A stretch of DNA of 64,000 bases from assembly GCA_036391875.1 (NCBI GenBank), contig DASVZA010000018.1, positions 1-64,000 of the forward strand. Direction: 5' to 3'. Position numbers and translations under genes: made by a program. Below the pieces are notes generated by a model that saw nothing but the letters and a program-made list of their open reading frames with translations, ran no database searches and had not been told where the DNA came from. Below, piece after piece: positions 8,018-17,938 of the stretch. This stretch comes from Parasulfuritortus sp036391875. GTDB taxonomy: Bacteria > Pseudomonadota > Gammaproteobacteria > Burkholderiales > Thiobacillaceae. Every line of letters begins with the position of its first letter. Position 1 is the stretch's first letter.

Positions 8018-8653
8018 ATGGGTGCTCGGCAATTTTTCTCAGGTTGCGCCGGTTTGATCCTGGCGCTGTGTGCATTCCAGGTCCAGGCGCAAAGCGACGA
8101 GGCCAGGATCCAGCAGGTCAGGTCCAACCCGGAGGCGCTGGCGAAAGCGGTGGCCGAAGGCAAGAAGGCCGCCTTCTTCTGCGCCAACTGCCATGGCGAC
8201 AACGGCAACAGCGATTACGACTACATTCCCACCCTGGCCGGCCAGCATCCGCTCTATCTGCTGAACCAGATCCGCAAGTTCGCCGACGGCCGCCGCCAGG
8301 ACGACTTCATGAGCGGCATGATCAAGCTGATGAAGGACGAGGACCGATTCAACATCGCGCTGTTCTATTCCACCCAGCCGGTGAATGCCTCCACGGTCAA
8401 GGATTCCGCCCTGACCGCCCGCGGCAGGCAGATCTTCGGCAACATCTGCATGGGCTGCCACGGCGCCAACGGCTACGGTAACCAGAACATCGCCCGCCTG
8501 GCCGGCCAGCATCCGGTCTACCTCAGGCAATCCCTGGAGAAGTACCGCAAGGGCACCAAGGAGCGCAGCGATCCGGTCATGGGCAGCATCGCCCGCCGCC
8601 TCAGCAACGACGACATCAACGCCGTCGCCGCCTACATCTCGACGATGAAGTAA
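8018..8653 (+). CDS. Dihaem cytochrome c4
   Basis: A 211-residue exported protein with a signal peptide (cleavage near VQAQ, residue 25) and two class-I cytochrome c domains. The haem motifs are CANCH (55-59) and CMGCH (144-148), with methionines in FMSGM and DPVMGS positions as likely axial ligands. Each half repeats the LAGQHP.YL motif typical of cytochrome c4. It should shuttle electrons in the periplasm, usually from the bc1 complex to a terminal oxidase. Its stop directly abuts the suhB stop on the other strand. Confidence 0.93.
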   Translation: MGARQFFSGCAGLILALCAFQVQAQSDEARIQQVRSNPEALAKAVAEGKKAAFFCANCHGDNGNSDYDYIPTLAGQHPLYLLNQIRKFADGRRQDDFMSGMIKLMKDEDRFNIALFYSTQPVNASTVKDSALTARGRQIFGNICMGCHGANGYGNQNIARLAGQHPVYLRQSLEKYRKGTKERSDPVMGSIARRLSNDDINAVAAYISTMK

Positions 8654-9451
8654 TCAGGCCTTCAGTGCCGGCGTCACATGCGGGGCCAGCGTCTGCAGCA
8701 GCGGGACGAATACCTTGGGCGTGCCGGCGACGACATGGCCGGACTGCAGATAGCCTTCCTCGCCGGTGAAGTCGCTCACCAGACCGCCCGCCTCCTTGAT
8801 CAGCAGGCAGCCGGCGGCGATGTCCCAGACGTTGAGCCCGATCTCGAAGAAGCCGTCGATGCGGCCGGCGGCCAGCCAGGCCAGGTCGAGCGCGGCGGAA
8901 CCGGGGCGGCGCAGGCCGGAGCTTTTCTGCACCAGGTCGCGGAACATGGCCGTGTAGGCGTCCAGATGGGTAAAATCGCGGAACGGGAAGCCGGTGCCGA
9001 TCAGCGCATCCGAAAGCTTGATGCGCTTGGAGACGCGGATCCGCCGGTCGTTGAGGAAGGCGCCGGCGCCCTTGGTGGCGGTGAACAGTTCGTTGCGGGT
9101 CGGGTCGTAGACCACGGCCTGGTCCAACTGTCCCTTGTGCAGCAGGGCGATGGAAATGGCGTACTGGGGAAAGCCATGCAGGAAATTGGTGGTGCCGTCC
9201 AGGGGATCGATGATCCACTGGTACTCGGATTCGCCGGTCGCGCCGGACTCCTCGGCCAGGATGGCGTGCTTGGGATAGGCCGTGAGCAGGGTATCGATGA
9301 TGGCCTTTTCGGCGGCCTGGTCGACCTCGCTGACGAAATCGTTTTCGCGCTTGTTGCGGACCGTCAGGGCGTCCAGATCGTTGGAGGCCCGGTTGATGAT
9401 GGTGGCGGCGCGACGGGCGGCTTTGACCGCCGTGTTGAGCATTGGATGCAT
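8654..9451 (-). CDS. suhB: Inositol-1-monophosphatase SuhB
   Basis: A 265-residue member of the inositol monophosphatase family, starting MHPMLNTAVKAARRA like other SuhB proteins. Metal-binding motifs are visible: AEES, the DPLDGTTNFLHG signature, and WDIAAG near the C-terminus. SuhB removes phosphate from inositol-1-phosphate and in enterobacteria also serves in rRNA transcription antitermination. The reading frame extends upstream of 9451, but the family begins at this ATG. It is divergent from trmJ with about 40 bases between them. Confidence 0.95.
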   Translation of the reverse strand: MHPMLNTAVKAARRAATIINRASNDLDALTVRNKRENDFVSEVDQAAEKAIIDTLLTAYPKHAILAEESGATGESEYQWIIDPLDGTTNFLHGFPQYAISIALLHKGQLDQAVVYDPTRNELFTATKGAGAFLNDRRIRVSKRIKLSDALIGTGFPFRDFTHLDAYTAMFRDLVQKSSGLRRPGSAALDLAWLAAGRIDGFFEIGLNVWDIAAGCLLIKEAGGLVSDFTGEEGYLQSGHVVAGTPKVFVPLLQTLAPHVTPALKA

Positions 9452-9491
9452 GGCTTTAAAGAACTGTGACTGACTGGAGCGCGATTTTACC

Positions 9492-10211
9492 TTGAAGACG
9501 CAGACTCCACTCGACAATATCCGCGTGGTCCTGGTCGAGACCAGCCACCCGGGCAATCTGGGCGCCGCGGCGCGGGCCATGAAGGTGATGGGCCTGTCCC
9601 GTCTCTATCTGGTCAACCCCAAATGTGCGGTCGACGACGAGGCGCGGGCCCGGGCTTCGGGCGCGGTCGACGTGCTGGAAGCGGCCACGCACTGCACCGA
9701 CCTCGATGCCGCCCTGGCCGGCACCGTGCTGTCGGCGGCCTGCACCTCGCGCCGCCGCGACCTGCCGCACCCGGCCTATACCCCGCGCCAGGCCGCGCCC
9801 GAGCTGCTGGCCCAGGCCGCGATCGAGCAGGTCGCCCTGGTGTTCGGCTCGGAGACCTTCGGCCTGGCCAACGAACACCTCATGAAATGCAGCTGGCTGC
9901 TGAACATCCCGACCAATCCGGACTATGCCTCGCTCAACCTGGGCGCCGCCGTGCAGGTCGCGGCCTACGAGCTGCGCTGCAGCCTGGAGGACGCGCCGCT
10001 CGCCCTGCCCGAATTCCAGCGGGCCGGGCACGAAGAGGTCGAGCGCCTGATGGCGGCCATGGAAGAAAAGCTGATCGAGGTCGGCTTCCTCGATCCGGCC
10101 CGTCCCAAGCGGCTCATGCCCCGCCTGCGCCGCTTCTTCGCCCGGGCCGGTCTGGAGAAGGAAGAAGTGGCCATCTGGCGAGGGATCGTCGGCGCCATGA
10201 ACAAAATTTGA
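9492..10211 (+). CDS. trmJ: tRNA (cytidine/uridine-32-2'-O)-methyltransferase TrmJ
   Basis: A 239-residue SPOUT-fold methyltransferase. The N-terminus has ETSHPGNLGAAARAMK and the knotted SAM-binding part has FGSETFGLANEH and NPDYASLNLGAAVQ, all typical of TrmJ. The enzyme 2'-O-methylates position 32 of the anticodon loop. The likely start is TTG at 9492 (KTQTPLDNIRVVLVETSHPG); no ATG precedes the conserved region in frame. The end overlaps the promoter region of cysE. Confidence 0.93.
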   Translation: MKTQTPLDNIRVVLVETSHPGNLGAAARAMKVMGLSRLYLVNPKCAVDDEARARASGAVDVLEAATHCTDLDAALAGTVLSAACTSRRRDLPHPAYTPRQAAPELLAQAAIEQVALVFGSETFGLANEHLMKCSWLLNIPTNPDYASLNLGAAVQVAAYELRCSLEDAPLALPEFQRAGHEEVERLMAAMEEKLIEVGFLDPARPKRLMPRLRRFFARAGLEKEEVAIWRGIVGAMNKI

Positions 10212-10237
10212 CCGGCATAGTCGGGAATTGCGACAAT
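10208..10237 (+). promoter_or_regulatory. cysE promoter with IscR type-1-like site
   Basis: A -35-like TTGACC (10208-10213) and a -10-like GACAAT (10232-10237) frame the sequence GACC-GGCAT-AGTC-GGGAAT, which resembles the IscR type-1 consensus (GACT-RWWWY-AGTC-RRS). The right half TCGGGAATTG is identical to that in the iscR promoter at 11022. Confidence 0.55.
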
Positions 10238-10268
10238 TGTCTCCTTTTAATGTTCCTGTAACGGTCTG

Positions 10269-11021
10269 ATGTTTCAGCGTTTGCGAGAAGATATCGGCGT
10301 AGTGTTCGAGCGGGACCCGGCGGCGCGCAGCTTTTTCGAGGTGCTGACGCTCTATCCTGGCCTGCACGCGATCCTATGGCACCGCCTGTCTCACCGCCTG
10401 TGGAACTGGCGGTTGAAGTGGCTGGCGCGGCTGTCCGCCCATCTGGCCCGCTGGTTGACCGGGATCGAGATCCATCCGGGCGCGACCATCGGCCGCCGGG
10501 TCTTCATCGACCACGGCATGGGCGTCGTGATCGGCGAAACTGCGGTGATCGGCGACGGTTGCACCCTCTACCACGGCGTGACCCTGGGCGGCACTTCCTG
10601 GCAGAAGGGCAAGCGCCATCCGACCCTGGAGGCCGACGTCATCATCGGCGCCGGGGCCAAGGTGCTGGGCCCAATCACCCTGGGCGCGGGCGCCAAGGTC
10701 GGTTCCAACGCGGTGGTGGTCAAGGACGTGCCGGCCGGCGCCACGGCGGTCGGCATCCCGGCCCGCATCCTGGGTGCGGACAAGGAAAAGGCGCGGGAAG
10801 AGGCGGCCAAGAAGCTGGGTTTCTCCGCCTATGCCGTGTCGAGCGACATGAACGACCCCATGACCAAGGCGATCCACGGCTTGGTCGACCACTCGGTGAC
10901 TACCGACCAGCGCATCGAATGGATCATCGCCGAACTCAAGCGGCTGGGCTGCGCGGTCGAGGTCAGCCGGGAGCCTCAGGACAAGTTCGATCCCGAGTTC
11001 CTAAATAAAATCGTGGATTAG
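10269..11021 (+). CDS. cysE: Serine O-acetyltransferase CysE
   Basis: A 250-residue enzyme that acetylates L-serine, the first step of cysteine synthesis. The N-terminal helical part (to about residue 60) is followed by a left-handed beta-helix with hexapeptide repeats, including GIEIHPGATIGRRVFIDHGM and GVTLGGTSWQKGKRHPT, which carry active-site His and Asp. It lies directly upstream of the isc operon. Its own promoter carries an IscR-like site, which fits cysteine supply for IscS. Confidence 0.95.
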   Translation: MFQRLREDIGVVFERDPAARSFFEVLTLYPGLHAILWHRLSHRLWNWRLKWLARLSAHLARWLTGIEIHPGATIGRRVFIDHGMGVVIGETAVIGDGCTLYHGVTLGGTSWQKGKRHPTLEADVIIGAGAKVLGPITLGAGAKVGSNAVVVKDVPAGATAVGIPARILGADKEKAREEAAKKLGFSAYAVSSDMNDPMTKAIHGLVDHSVTTDQRIEWIIAELKRLGCAVEVSREPQDKFDPEFLNKIVD

Positions 11022-11050
11022 TTGACTAAAACAATCGGGAATTGTAGATT
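11022..11050 (+). promoter_or_regulatory. isc operon promoter with IscR type-1-like site
   Basis: TTGACT (11022-11027) and TAGATT (11045-11050) are 17 bases apart. Overlapping them is GACT-AAAAC-AATC-GGGAAT, one base off the AGTC core of the IscR type-1 consensus. This is the expected place for feedback repression of isc by [2Fe-2S]-IscR. Confidence 0.7.
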
Positions 11051-11086
11051 GTCGACATCGGATCGAATGAAAGCGAGGCGAACAAA

Positions 11087-11569
11087 ATGCGGCTAACCAC
11101 CAAAGGACGTTTTGCGGTGACGGCAATGATCGACCTGGGCATGCGCCATCAGCGCGGCCCCGTGACCTTGGCCGGCATCAGCGAACGGCAGAAAATATCG
11201 CTGTCCTATCTGGAGCAGCTGTTCGGCCGCCTGCGTCGGCAGGGCATCGTCGACAGCGTGCGCGGACCGGGCGGCGGTTATTGCCTGGCCAGGCCGCTGG
11301 AGGAAATCAGCGTCGCCGCCATCATCCGCGCGGTGGACGAGAACATCGACGCGACCCAGTGCGGCGGTATGGGCAATTGCCAGAACGGCGAGCCGTGCAT
11401 GACCCACGAGTTGTGGGCGGGCCTCAACGACCATATCTACGCCTATCTGGAGGCGGTCAACCTGGCCCAGCTGGTGAGCGGTCAGATGGCCTGCCAGGAC
11501 AAGGACAAGAAGCAACACGGCCACCACGTGGTGGGGACGGCGGACCTGAAAGTGGCCGCCGTCGGTTAA
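11087..11569 (+). CDS. iscR: Fe-S cluster regulator IscR
   Basis: A 160-residue Rrf2-family transcription factor. The N-terminal winged helix begins MRLTTKGRFAVTAMIDL, and the cluster ligands are Cys92, Cys98 and Cys104 with His107 nearby, spaced as in E. coli IscR. With a [2Fe-2S] cluster it represses the isc operon; the apo form acts on other sites. It is the first gene of the operon and sits behind an IscR-like element, indicating autoregulation. Confidence 0.96.
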   Translation: MRLTTKGRFAVTAMIDLGMRHQRGPVTLAGISERQKISLSYLEQLFGRLRRQGIVDSVRGPGGGYCLARPLEEISVAAIIRAVDENIDATQCGGMGNCQNGEPCMTHELWAGLNDHIYAYLEAVNLAQLVSGQMACQDKDKKQHGHHVVGTADLKVAAVG

Positions 11570-11580
11570 TGGAGAAAAGT

Positions 11581-12792
11581 ATGGTCAAGACCCCTATCTA
11601 CCTGGACTATTCCGCCACCACGCCGGTGGACCCGCGGGTAGCGGATAAGATGATTCCCTATCTGACCGAGCATTTCGGCAATCCCGCGTCGCGTTCCCAC
11701 GCCTTCGGCTGGGAGGCGGACAAGGCGGTGGAAAATGCCCGCGCACAGGTGGCCGGTCTGATCAACGCCGACGCCAAGGAGATCGTCTGGACTTCCGGCG
11801 CGACCGAATCCAACAACCTGGCCATCAAGGGCGCCGCCCATTTCTATTCCGGCAAGGGCAAGCACCTGATCACCGTCAAGACCGAGCACAAGGCCGTGCT
11901 GGATACCTGTCGGGAACTGGAGCGCCAGGGCTTCGAGGTGACCTATCTGAACGTCAAGGACAACGGCCTGATCGACCTGGACGAATTCAAGGCCGCCATC
12001 CGGCCCGACACCATCCTGGCCTCGGTCATGTTCGTCAACAACGAGATCGGCGTCATCCAGGACATTCCTAGCCTTGGCGAGATCTGCCGCGAGAAGGGCG
12101 TGGTCTTCCACGTCGATTCGGCCCAGGCCGCCGGTAAGGTCGACATCGACATGGGCAAGCTGAAGGTGGACCTGATGTCCTTCTCGGCGCACAAGGTATA
12201 CGGCCCCAAGGGCATCGGCGCCTTGTACGTGCGGCGCAAGCCGCGCGTCCGGCTGGAGGCGCAGATGCATGGCGGCGGCCACGAGCGCGGCATGCGCTCC
12301 GGCACGCTGCCGACCCATCAGATCGTCGGCATGGGCGAGGCGTTTGCCATCGCCCAGCGCGAGATGCGCGCCGAGAACGAACGCATCCGCATGCTGCGCG
12401 ACAAGCTTTTGAAGGGCGTGTCCGATATCGAGGAAGTGCACATCAACGGTGACATGGAGGCCCGCATCGCCGGCAACCTGAACGCCAGCTTCAACTTCGT
12501 CGAAGGCGAATCCATGATCATGGCGATCAAGGACCTGGCGGTGTCGTCCGGATCGGCCTGCACCTCGGCCAGCCTGGAGCCGTCCTACGTGCTCAAGGCC
12601 CTGGGCCGCAACGACGAATTGGCGCACAGCTCGATCCGCTTCACCATCGGCCGCTTCACCACCGAGGAGGAGATCGATTACGCTGTGAAGCTGCTGCACG
12701 AAAAGATCGGCAAGCTGCGCGAGATGTCGCCGCTGTGGGAAATGTACAAGGATGGCGTCGACCTGAATGCCGTCCAGTGGTCTGCGCATTGA
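11581..12792 (+). CDS. iscS: Cysteine desulfurase IscS
   Basis: A 403-residue PLP enzyme that removes sulfur from cysteine for Fe-S clusters and tRNA thiolation. Visible are the PLP-lysine motif SFSAHKVYGPKG, the active-site loop SGSACTSAS with the persulfide cysteine, and the IscS-type C-terminus. The ATG at 11581 has GGAG upstream; an ATG 12 bases earlier overlaps the iscR stop and is less likely. Confidence 0.97.
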   Translation: MVKTPIYLDYSATTPVDPRVADKMIPYLTEHFGNPASRSHAFGWEADKAVENARAQVAGLINADAKEIVWTSGATESNNLAIKGAAHFYSGKGKHLITVKTEHKAVLDTCRELERQGFEVTYLNVKDNGLIDLDEFKAAIRPDTILASVMFVNNEIGVIQDIPSLGEICREKGVVFHVDSAQAAGKVDIDMGKLKVDLMSFSAHKVYGPKGIGALYVRRKPRVRLEAQMHGGGHERGMRSGTLPTHQIVGMGEAFAIAQREMRAENERIRMLRDKLLKGVSDIEEVHINGDMEARIAGNLNASFNFVEGESMIMAIKDLAVSSGSACTSASLEPSYVLKALGRNDELAHSSIRFTIGRFTTEEEIDYAVKLLHEKIGKLREMSPLWEMYKDGVDLNAVQWSAH

Positions 12793-12814
12793 TGAATAGT
12801 TGAGGAGTTAGAAG

Positions 12815-13237
12815 ATGTCCTACAGCGAAAAGGTCCTGGACCATTACGAAAACCCCCGCAACGTGGGCTCGTTCGACAAGGACGACGCCGGTGTCGGCAC
12901 CGGCATGGTGGGCGCGCCGGCCTGCGGCGACGTCATGAAGTTGCAGATCAGGGTCAACGAGCAGGGCGTGATCGAGGACGCCAAGTTCAAGACCTACGGC
13001 TGCGGCTCGGCGATCGCCTCGTCGTCCCTGGTGACCGAGTGGGTCAAGGGCAAGACCCTGGACGAGGCCATGGCCCTGAAGAACACCCAGATCGCCGAGG
13101 AACTGGCCCTGCCGCCGGTCAAGATCCACTGCTCGATCCTGGCCGAGGACGCCATCAAGGCGGCCGTCGCCGACTACAAGCAGAAGCATGGTGGTAGCGG
13201 CGAATACACCGCCTGTCATCCGCCGAAGGAGAACTGA
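12815..13237 (+). CDS. iscU: Fe-S cluster scaffold IscU
   Basis: A 140-residue scaffold with cluster ligands Cys37 (PACGD), Cys63 (YGCGSA), His105 and Cys106 (IHCS). The chaperone-binding LPPVK motif (99-103) for HscA is intact. It is about 12 residues longer than E. coli IscU, with an extra C-terminal tail containing another cysteine (YTACHPPKEN). It follows iscS by 22 bases. Confidence 0.97.
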   Translation: MSYSEKVLDHYENPRNVGSFDKDDAGVGTGMVGAPACGDVMKLQIRVNEQGVIEDAKFKTYGCGSAIASSSLVTEWVKGKTLDEAMALKNTQIAEELALPPVKIHCSILAEDAIKAAVADYKQKHGGSGEYTACHPPKEN

Positions 13238-13239
13238 TC

Positions 13240-13638
13240 ATGGGCGCCAACACCTGCACCTCCCCCCTGGCCTCGGCCGGCGAACTGGGCATGGGTCCGG
13301 CCGCCGTCGCCGGCGCGTCGGTGACGATGTCCGAACGGGCTGCGCAGCACGTAGCCAACTTCATCGCCAAGCGCGGCAAAGGGCTCGGCATCAAGCTCGG
13401 CGTGCGCACCTCGGGCTGTTCCGGCATGGCCTACAAGCTGGAGTTCGTCGATGTGGAAGATCCGGACGACGTGAAATTCGTCTGTCACGGTGTCACGGTC
13501 TACGTCGACCCGAAGAGCCTCAGCTACCTGAACGGCACCGAACTGGACTTCGTCCGGGAGGGCCTGAACGAGGGCTTCAAGTTCAACAACCCGAACGTGA
13601 AGAGCGCCTGCGGCTGCGGAGAAAGCTTCAACGTTTGA
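13240..13638 (+). CDS. iscA: A-type Fe-S carrier IscA
   Basis: A 132-residue A-type carrier with the ligands in RTSGCSGMAY and the C-terminal CGCGESF. It carries clusters or iron from IscU to target proteins. An extension of about 28 residues (GANTCTSPLASAGELGMG...) precedes the usual start region VTMSERAAQHV. The ATG at 13240 has AAGGAGA upstream and lies two bases after the iscU stop, so the extension is probably translated; an internal start at 13327 would give the normal length. Confidence 0.93.
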   Translation: MGANTCTSPLASAGELGMGPAAVAGASVTMSERAAQHVANFIAKRGKGLGIKLGVRTSGCSGMAYKLEFVDVEDPDDVKFVCHGVTVYVDPKSLSYLNGTELDFVREGLNEGFKFNNPNVKSACGCGESFNV

Positions 13639-13690
13639 TGCGAATGCGGTGTGGCTGGTATCGGTCAGCACCTTTTGAGTCGTGACCAAG

Positions 13691-14218
13691 ATGCGGGATT
13701 TCAGCCAGGACCACTTCACGCTATTCGGCCTCGCGCCGGCCTTTGCGCTCGACTCGGCTGCGCTGGACAAGGCTTTCCGAGACCTCCAGAACGAGTTCCA
13801 TCCCGACCGCTTCGCCCATGCCGGCGAGGCGGAGCAGCGGCTGGCGGTGCAGTGGTCGACCCGGATCAACGAGGGCTACCAGATCCTGAAAAGCCCGTTC
13901 GGCCGGGCCAAGTACCTGCTCGAGCTGCAGGGCATCCATGCCATGGACGCCGGCAACACTTCGATGCCGCCGGCCTTCCTGATGCAGCAGATGGAGTGGC
14001 GGGAGGCCCTGATGGCGGCGGTGGCCGAGGCCGATTTCGACGGCCTGCAGCGCCTGGAGCAGGAGACCCGGACCGAAGCCGACAAGCTGCTGGGGGAGCT
14101 TGCGGCCGAGTTGGATGAGCGGCAGGATTACCCCTCTGCCGCCGAGACCCTGCGGAAGTACCGCTTCCTGGAGAAATTCCTGGCGGATATCGATAACGCG
14201 TACGAAGAAATAGAGTAG
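13691..14218 (+). CDS. hscB: Fe-S co-chaperone HscB
   Basis: A 175-residue J-domain protein with the HPD motif (EFHPDRF) near residue 38 and a C-terminal helical domain that binds IscU. It stimulates the ATPase of HscA. An in-frame GTG at 13682 is an alternative start; the ATG at 13691 better suits the GAG-containing ribosome site near 13677. The gap to iscA is about 50 bases, to hscA 10 bases. Confidence 0.93.
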   Translation: MRDFSQDHFTLFGLAPAFALDSAALDKAFRDLQNEFHPDRFAHAGEAEQRLAVQWSTRINEGYQILKSPFGRAKYLLELQGIHAMDAGNTSMPPAFLMQQMEWREALMAAVAEADFDGLQRLEQETRTEADKLLGELAAELDERQDYPSAAETLRKYRFLEKFLADIDNAYEEIE

Positions 14219-14228
14219 TCACCAAGTC

Positions 14229-16097
<1,869 letters not shown>

Positions 16098-16099
16098 CC

Positions 16100-16882
16100 A
16101 TGAGCCAATTCGAAGCGGAGTTCATCCGCGGCCTGCAGCAGCGTCTGGACAACCACCCCATCTACGGCGCCCTCGAGACGGTGGACGACCTGCGCGTGTT
16201 CATGCAGCACCACGTCCATTCGGTGTGGGACTTCATGTCCCTCATCAAATTCCTCCAGCACCATGTCGCGCCGGCGCGCTGGCCCTGGGTGCCCGGACCG
16301 GACGCCGAGGTGCAGCGCTTCATCAACGAACTGGTTCTGGAAGAGGAAACCGACCAGAACGCGCCGGGCCAGCCGACTGCGTTCGCCAGCCACTTCATGC
16401 TCTACATCTCGTCGATGCGCGAAGTCGGCGCCAATGCCGAGCCCATGCTGCGCTTCGTCGAGGCGGCGGGCCGCGGCGGCATCGCCGCCGCCCTGGCGAC
16501 CGGGCTGGCCCCGGCCCCGGCGGCCGAGTTCAATCGCGTCACCTTCGGCTTCATCGAATCCGGCAAGGCGCACGAAGTGGCCGCCGCCCTGGCGCTCGGC
16601 CGCGAACACATGATCCCGGCCATGTTCCGTGCCTTCCTGGCCCGCATGGCGATCGCCGAGTCGCAGGCGCCCATCTTCCATTTCTACCTGCATCGCCACA
16701 TCCATCTGGACGAGGATTTCCACGCGCCGCTGTCGCTGCGCCTGATGGAAGCCCTGTGCGGCGGCGATCCGGTCAAACTGGAAGAAGCCAAGGCGGCCGG
16801 GGTGCGCGCCGTCGACGCCCGCATCGCATTCTGGGACGGCGTCCTCGCCGCCTTGCCCAGCCGTCGGAAGGAAGCCGCGTAA
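16100..16882 (+). CDS. DUF3050 haem-oxygenase-like protein inside the isc operon
   Basis: A 260-residue soluble all-helical protein that fits the DUF3050 family. Its conserved segments are MQHHVHSVWDFMSLIKFLQ (35-53), NELVLEEETD (76-85), SHFMLY (97-102), REHMIPAMFR (168-177) and HRHIHLDEDFHAP (198-210). The Glu/His/Asp pattern, ending His200-x3-Asp204-x3-His208, resembles metal ligands of haem-oxygenase-like diiron proteins. Function is unknown. It starts two bases after the hscA stop and ends one base before fdx, so it is a full member of the operon, a position not held in the classical isc order. Confidence 0.8.
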   Translation: MSQFEAEFIRGLQQRLDNHPIYGALETVDDLRVFMQHHVHSVWDFMSLIKFLQHHVAPARWPWVPGPDAEVQRFINELVLEEETDQNAPGQPTAFASHFMLYISSMREVGANAEPMLRFVEAAGRGGIAAALATGLAPAPAAEFNRVTFGFIESGKAHEVAAALALGREHMIPAMFRAFLARMAIAESQAPIFHFYLHRHIHLDEDFHAPLSLRLMEALCGGDPVKLEEAKAAGVRAVDARIAFWDGVLAALPSRRKEAA

Positions 16883-16883
16883 A

Positions 16884-17222
16884 ATGCCCAAGCTGATCGT
16901 ACTGCCCCACGTCGAACTGTGCCCGGAGGGCGCCGTGATCGACGCCCAGAAGGGCATCTCCATCTGCGACACCCTGCTCGACAACGGCATCGAGATCGAG
17001 CACGCCTGCGAAAAGTCCTGCGCCTGCACCACCTGCCATGTCGTCGTCCGGGAGGGCTTCGACAGCCTGTCCTCGGCCACCGACCTGGAAGAGGACATGC
17101 TCGACAAGGCCTGGGGTCTGGAACCGACTTCCCGCCTGTCCTGCCAGGCGCTGGTCGGCAATCAGGACGTGGTGGTGGAAATCCCGAAATACTCGATCAA
17201 CATGGTGAAGGAGGGACATTGA
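16884..17222 (+). CDS. fdx: Isc [2Fe-2S] ferredoxin
   Basis: A 112-residue adrenodoxin-type ferredoxin. The cluster ligands are in HACEKSCACTTCH plus a distal cysteine in RLSCQAL, as in Isc ferredoxins. It supplies electrons for cluster assembly on IscU. It is placed one base after the DUF3050 gene and one base before iscX. Confidence 0.95.
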   Translation: MPKLIVLPHVELCPEGAVIDAQKGISICDTLLDNGIEIEHACEKSCACTTCHVVVREGFDSLSSATDLEEDMLDKAWGLEPTSRLSCQALVGNQDVVVEIPKYSINMVKEGH

Positions 17223-17223
17223 C

Positions 17224-17418
17224 ATGAAATGGACCGATACCCTGGATATCGCTATCGCCCTGGCCGAACATCATCCCGACGTGGACCCGCGCTACGTCCG
17301 CTTCACCGACCTGCATGGCTGGGTCATGGCCCTGCCGGATTTCAGCGACGACCCCAATCGCTCGGGCGAAAAGATCCTGGAAGCGATCCAGCAGGCCTGG
17401 ATCGAGGAAGTCGACTGA
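17224..17418 (+). CDS. iscX: IscX (YfhJ) Fe-S assembly modulator
   Basis: A 64-residue acidic protein beginning MKWTDTLDIAIALAEHHPDV and ending in WIEEVD, the IscX pattern. It binds IscS and iron and modulates assembly. It is the last gene of the isc operon and is followed by a strong terminator. Confidence 0.95.
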   Translation: MKWTDTLDIAIALAEHHPDVDPRYVRFTDLHGWVMALPDFSDDPNRSGEKILEAIQQAWIEEVD

Positions 17419-17444
17419 ATTCTAGGTTCGATCCGAGCGACAAA

Positions 17445-17473
17445 TGAAAACGGCGCCCAAGGCGCCGTTTTCA
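17445..17473. terminator. Bidirectional intrinsic terminator after iscX
   Basis: A perfect 13-base-pair inverted repeat TGAAAACGGCGCC with a CAA loop. The arms end in A and T runs, so it can stop transcription from iscX (+) and from the PsiF-like gene (-). Confidence 0.9.
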
Positions 17474-17489
17474 TTGCTGCAGACCTGGC

Positions 17490-17864
17490 TTACTTGCCGG
17501 CCTTGGCGTCGGCCTCGCATTTCTTGACGAAGCTGTTCTTTGCGGCGCCCTTCAGCTTCTTGTCGGCGGCCTTGGCCTCGCACTGGGCCTTGGCGTCCAT
17601 CGGCATGGCTGCCATGCCCTTGGCGTCGGCCTCGCACTTCTTGATGAAGCTGGCCTTGGCGGCGCCCTTCAATTTCTTGTCGGCGGCCTTGGCGGCGCAG
17701 TCGCCGGCCGGCATGGCGGCCTTGGCGTCGGCTTCGCACTTCTTCAGGAAGCTGGCCTTGGCGGCACCGGACAGCTTCTTGGCGGCGGCATCGCTGGCGC
17801 AGTCGGCATGGGCCAGGCCGGCGAGGCAGAAAGATGAAATCAGAACGGCGATCAGGCGCTTCAT
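17490..17864 (-). CDS. Secreted PsiF-repeat protein with three repeats
   Basis: A 124-residue exported protein: signal peptide MKRLIAVLISSFCLAGLAHA followed by three nearly identical PsiF repeats, each with C(A/E)..AA.KKL.GAAK.SF.KKCEADAK. Each repeat has two cysteines. Family members such as E. coli PsiF were found as phosphate-starvation-induced proteins, but the molecular role is unknown. Two repeats are usual; three suggests a recent internal duplication. The start at 17864 gives a clean signal peptide. Confidence 0.88.
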   Translation of the reverse strand: MKRLIAVLISSFCLAGLAHADCASDAAAKKLSGAAKASFLKKCEADAKAAMPAGDCAAKAADKKLKGAAKASFIKKCEADAKGMAAMPMDAKAQCEAKAADKKLKGAAKNSFVKKCEADAKAGK

Positions 17865-17938
17865 GGATGTCTCCTTGTTGGTTTGACGGCGAATCGATTG
17901 TGCACCGCGCGGGTTAAAGCACACTTAAGAATTGACTC

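Noticed and set aside
5472..8057. Long plus-strand open frame (about 860 codons) opposite mutS
   Set aside because: It is a GC-driven antisense shadow: composition is Gly/Val/Gln/Asp-rich without domains, while the other strand has a complete MutS.
17421..17437. GGTTCGATCC, like a tRNA T-loop, after iscX
   Set aside because: No acceptor, D or anticodon arm can be formed around it; upstream sequence is the iscX coding region.
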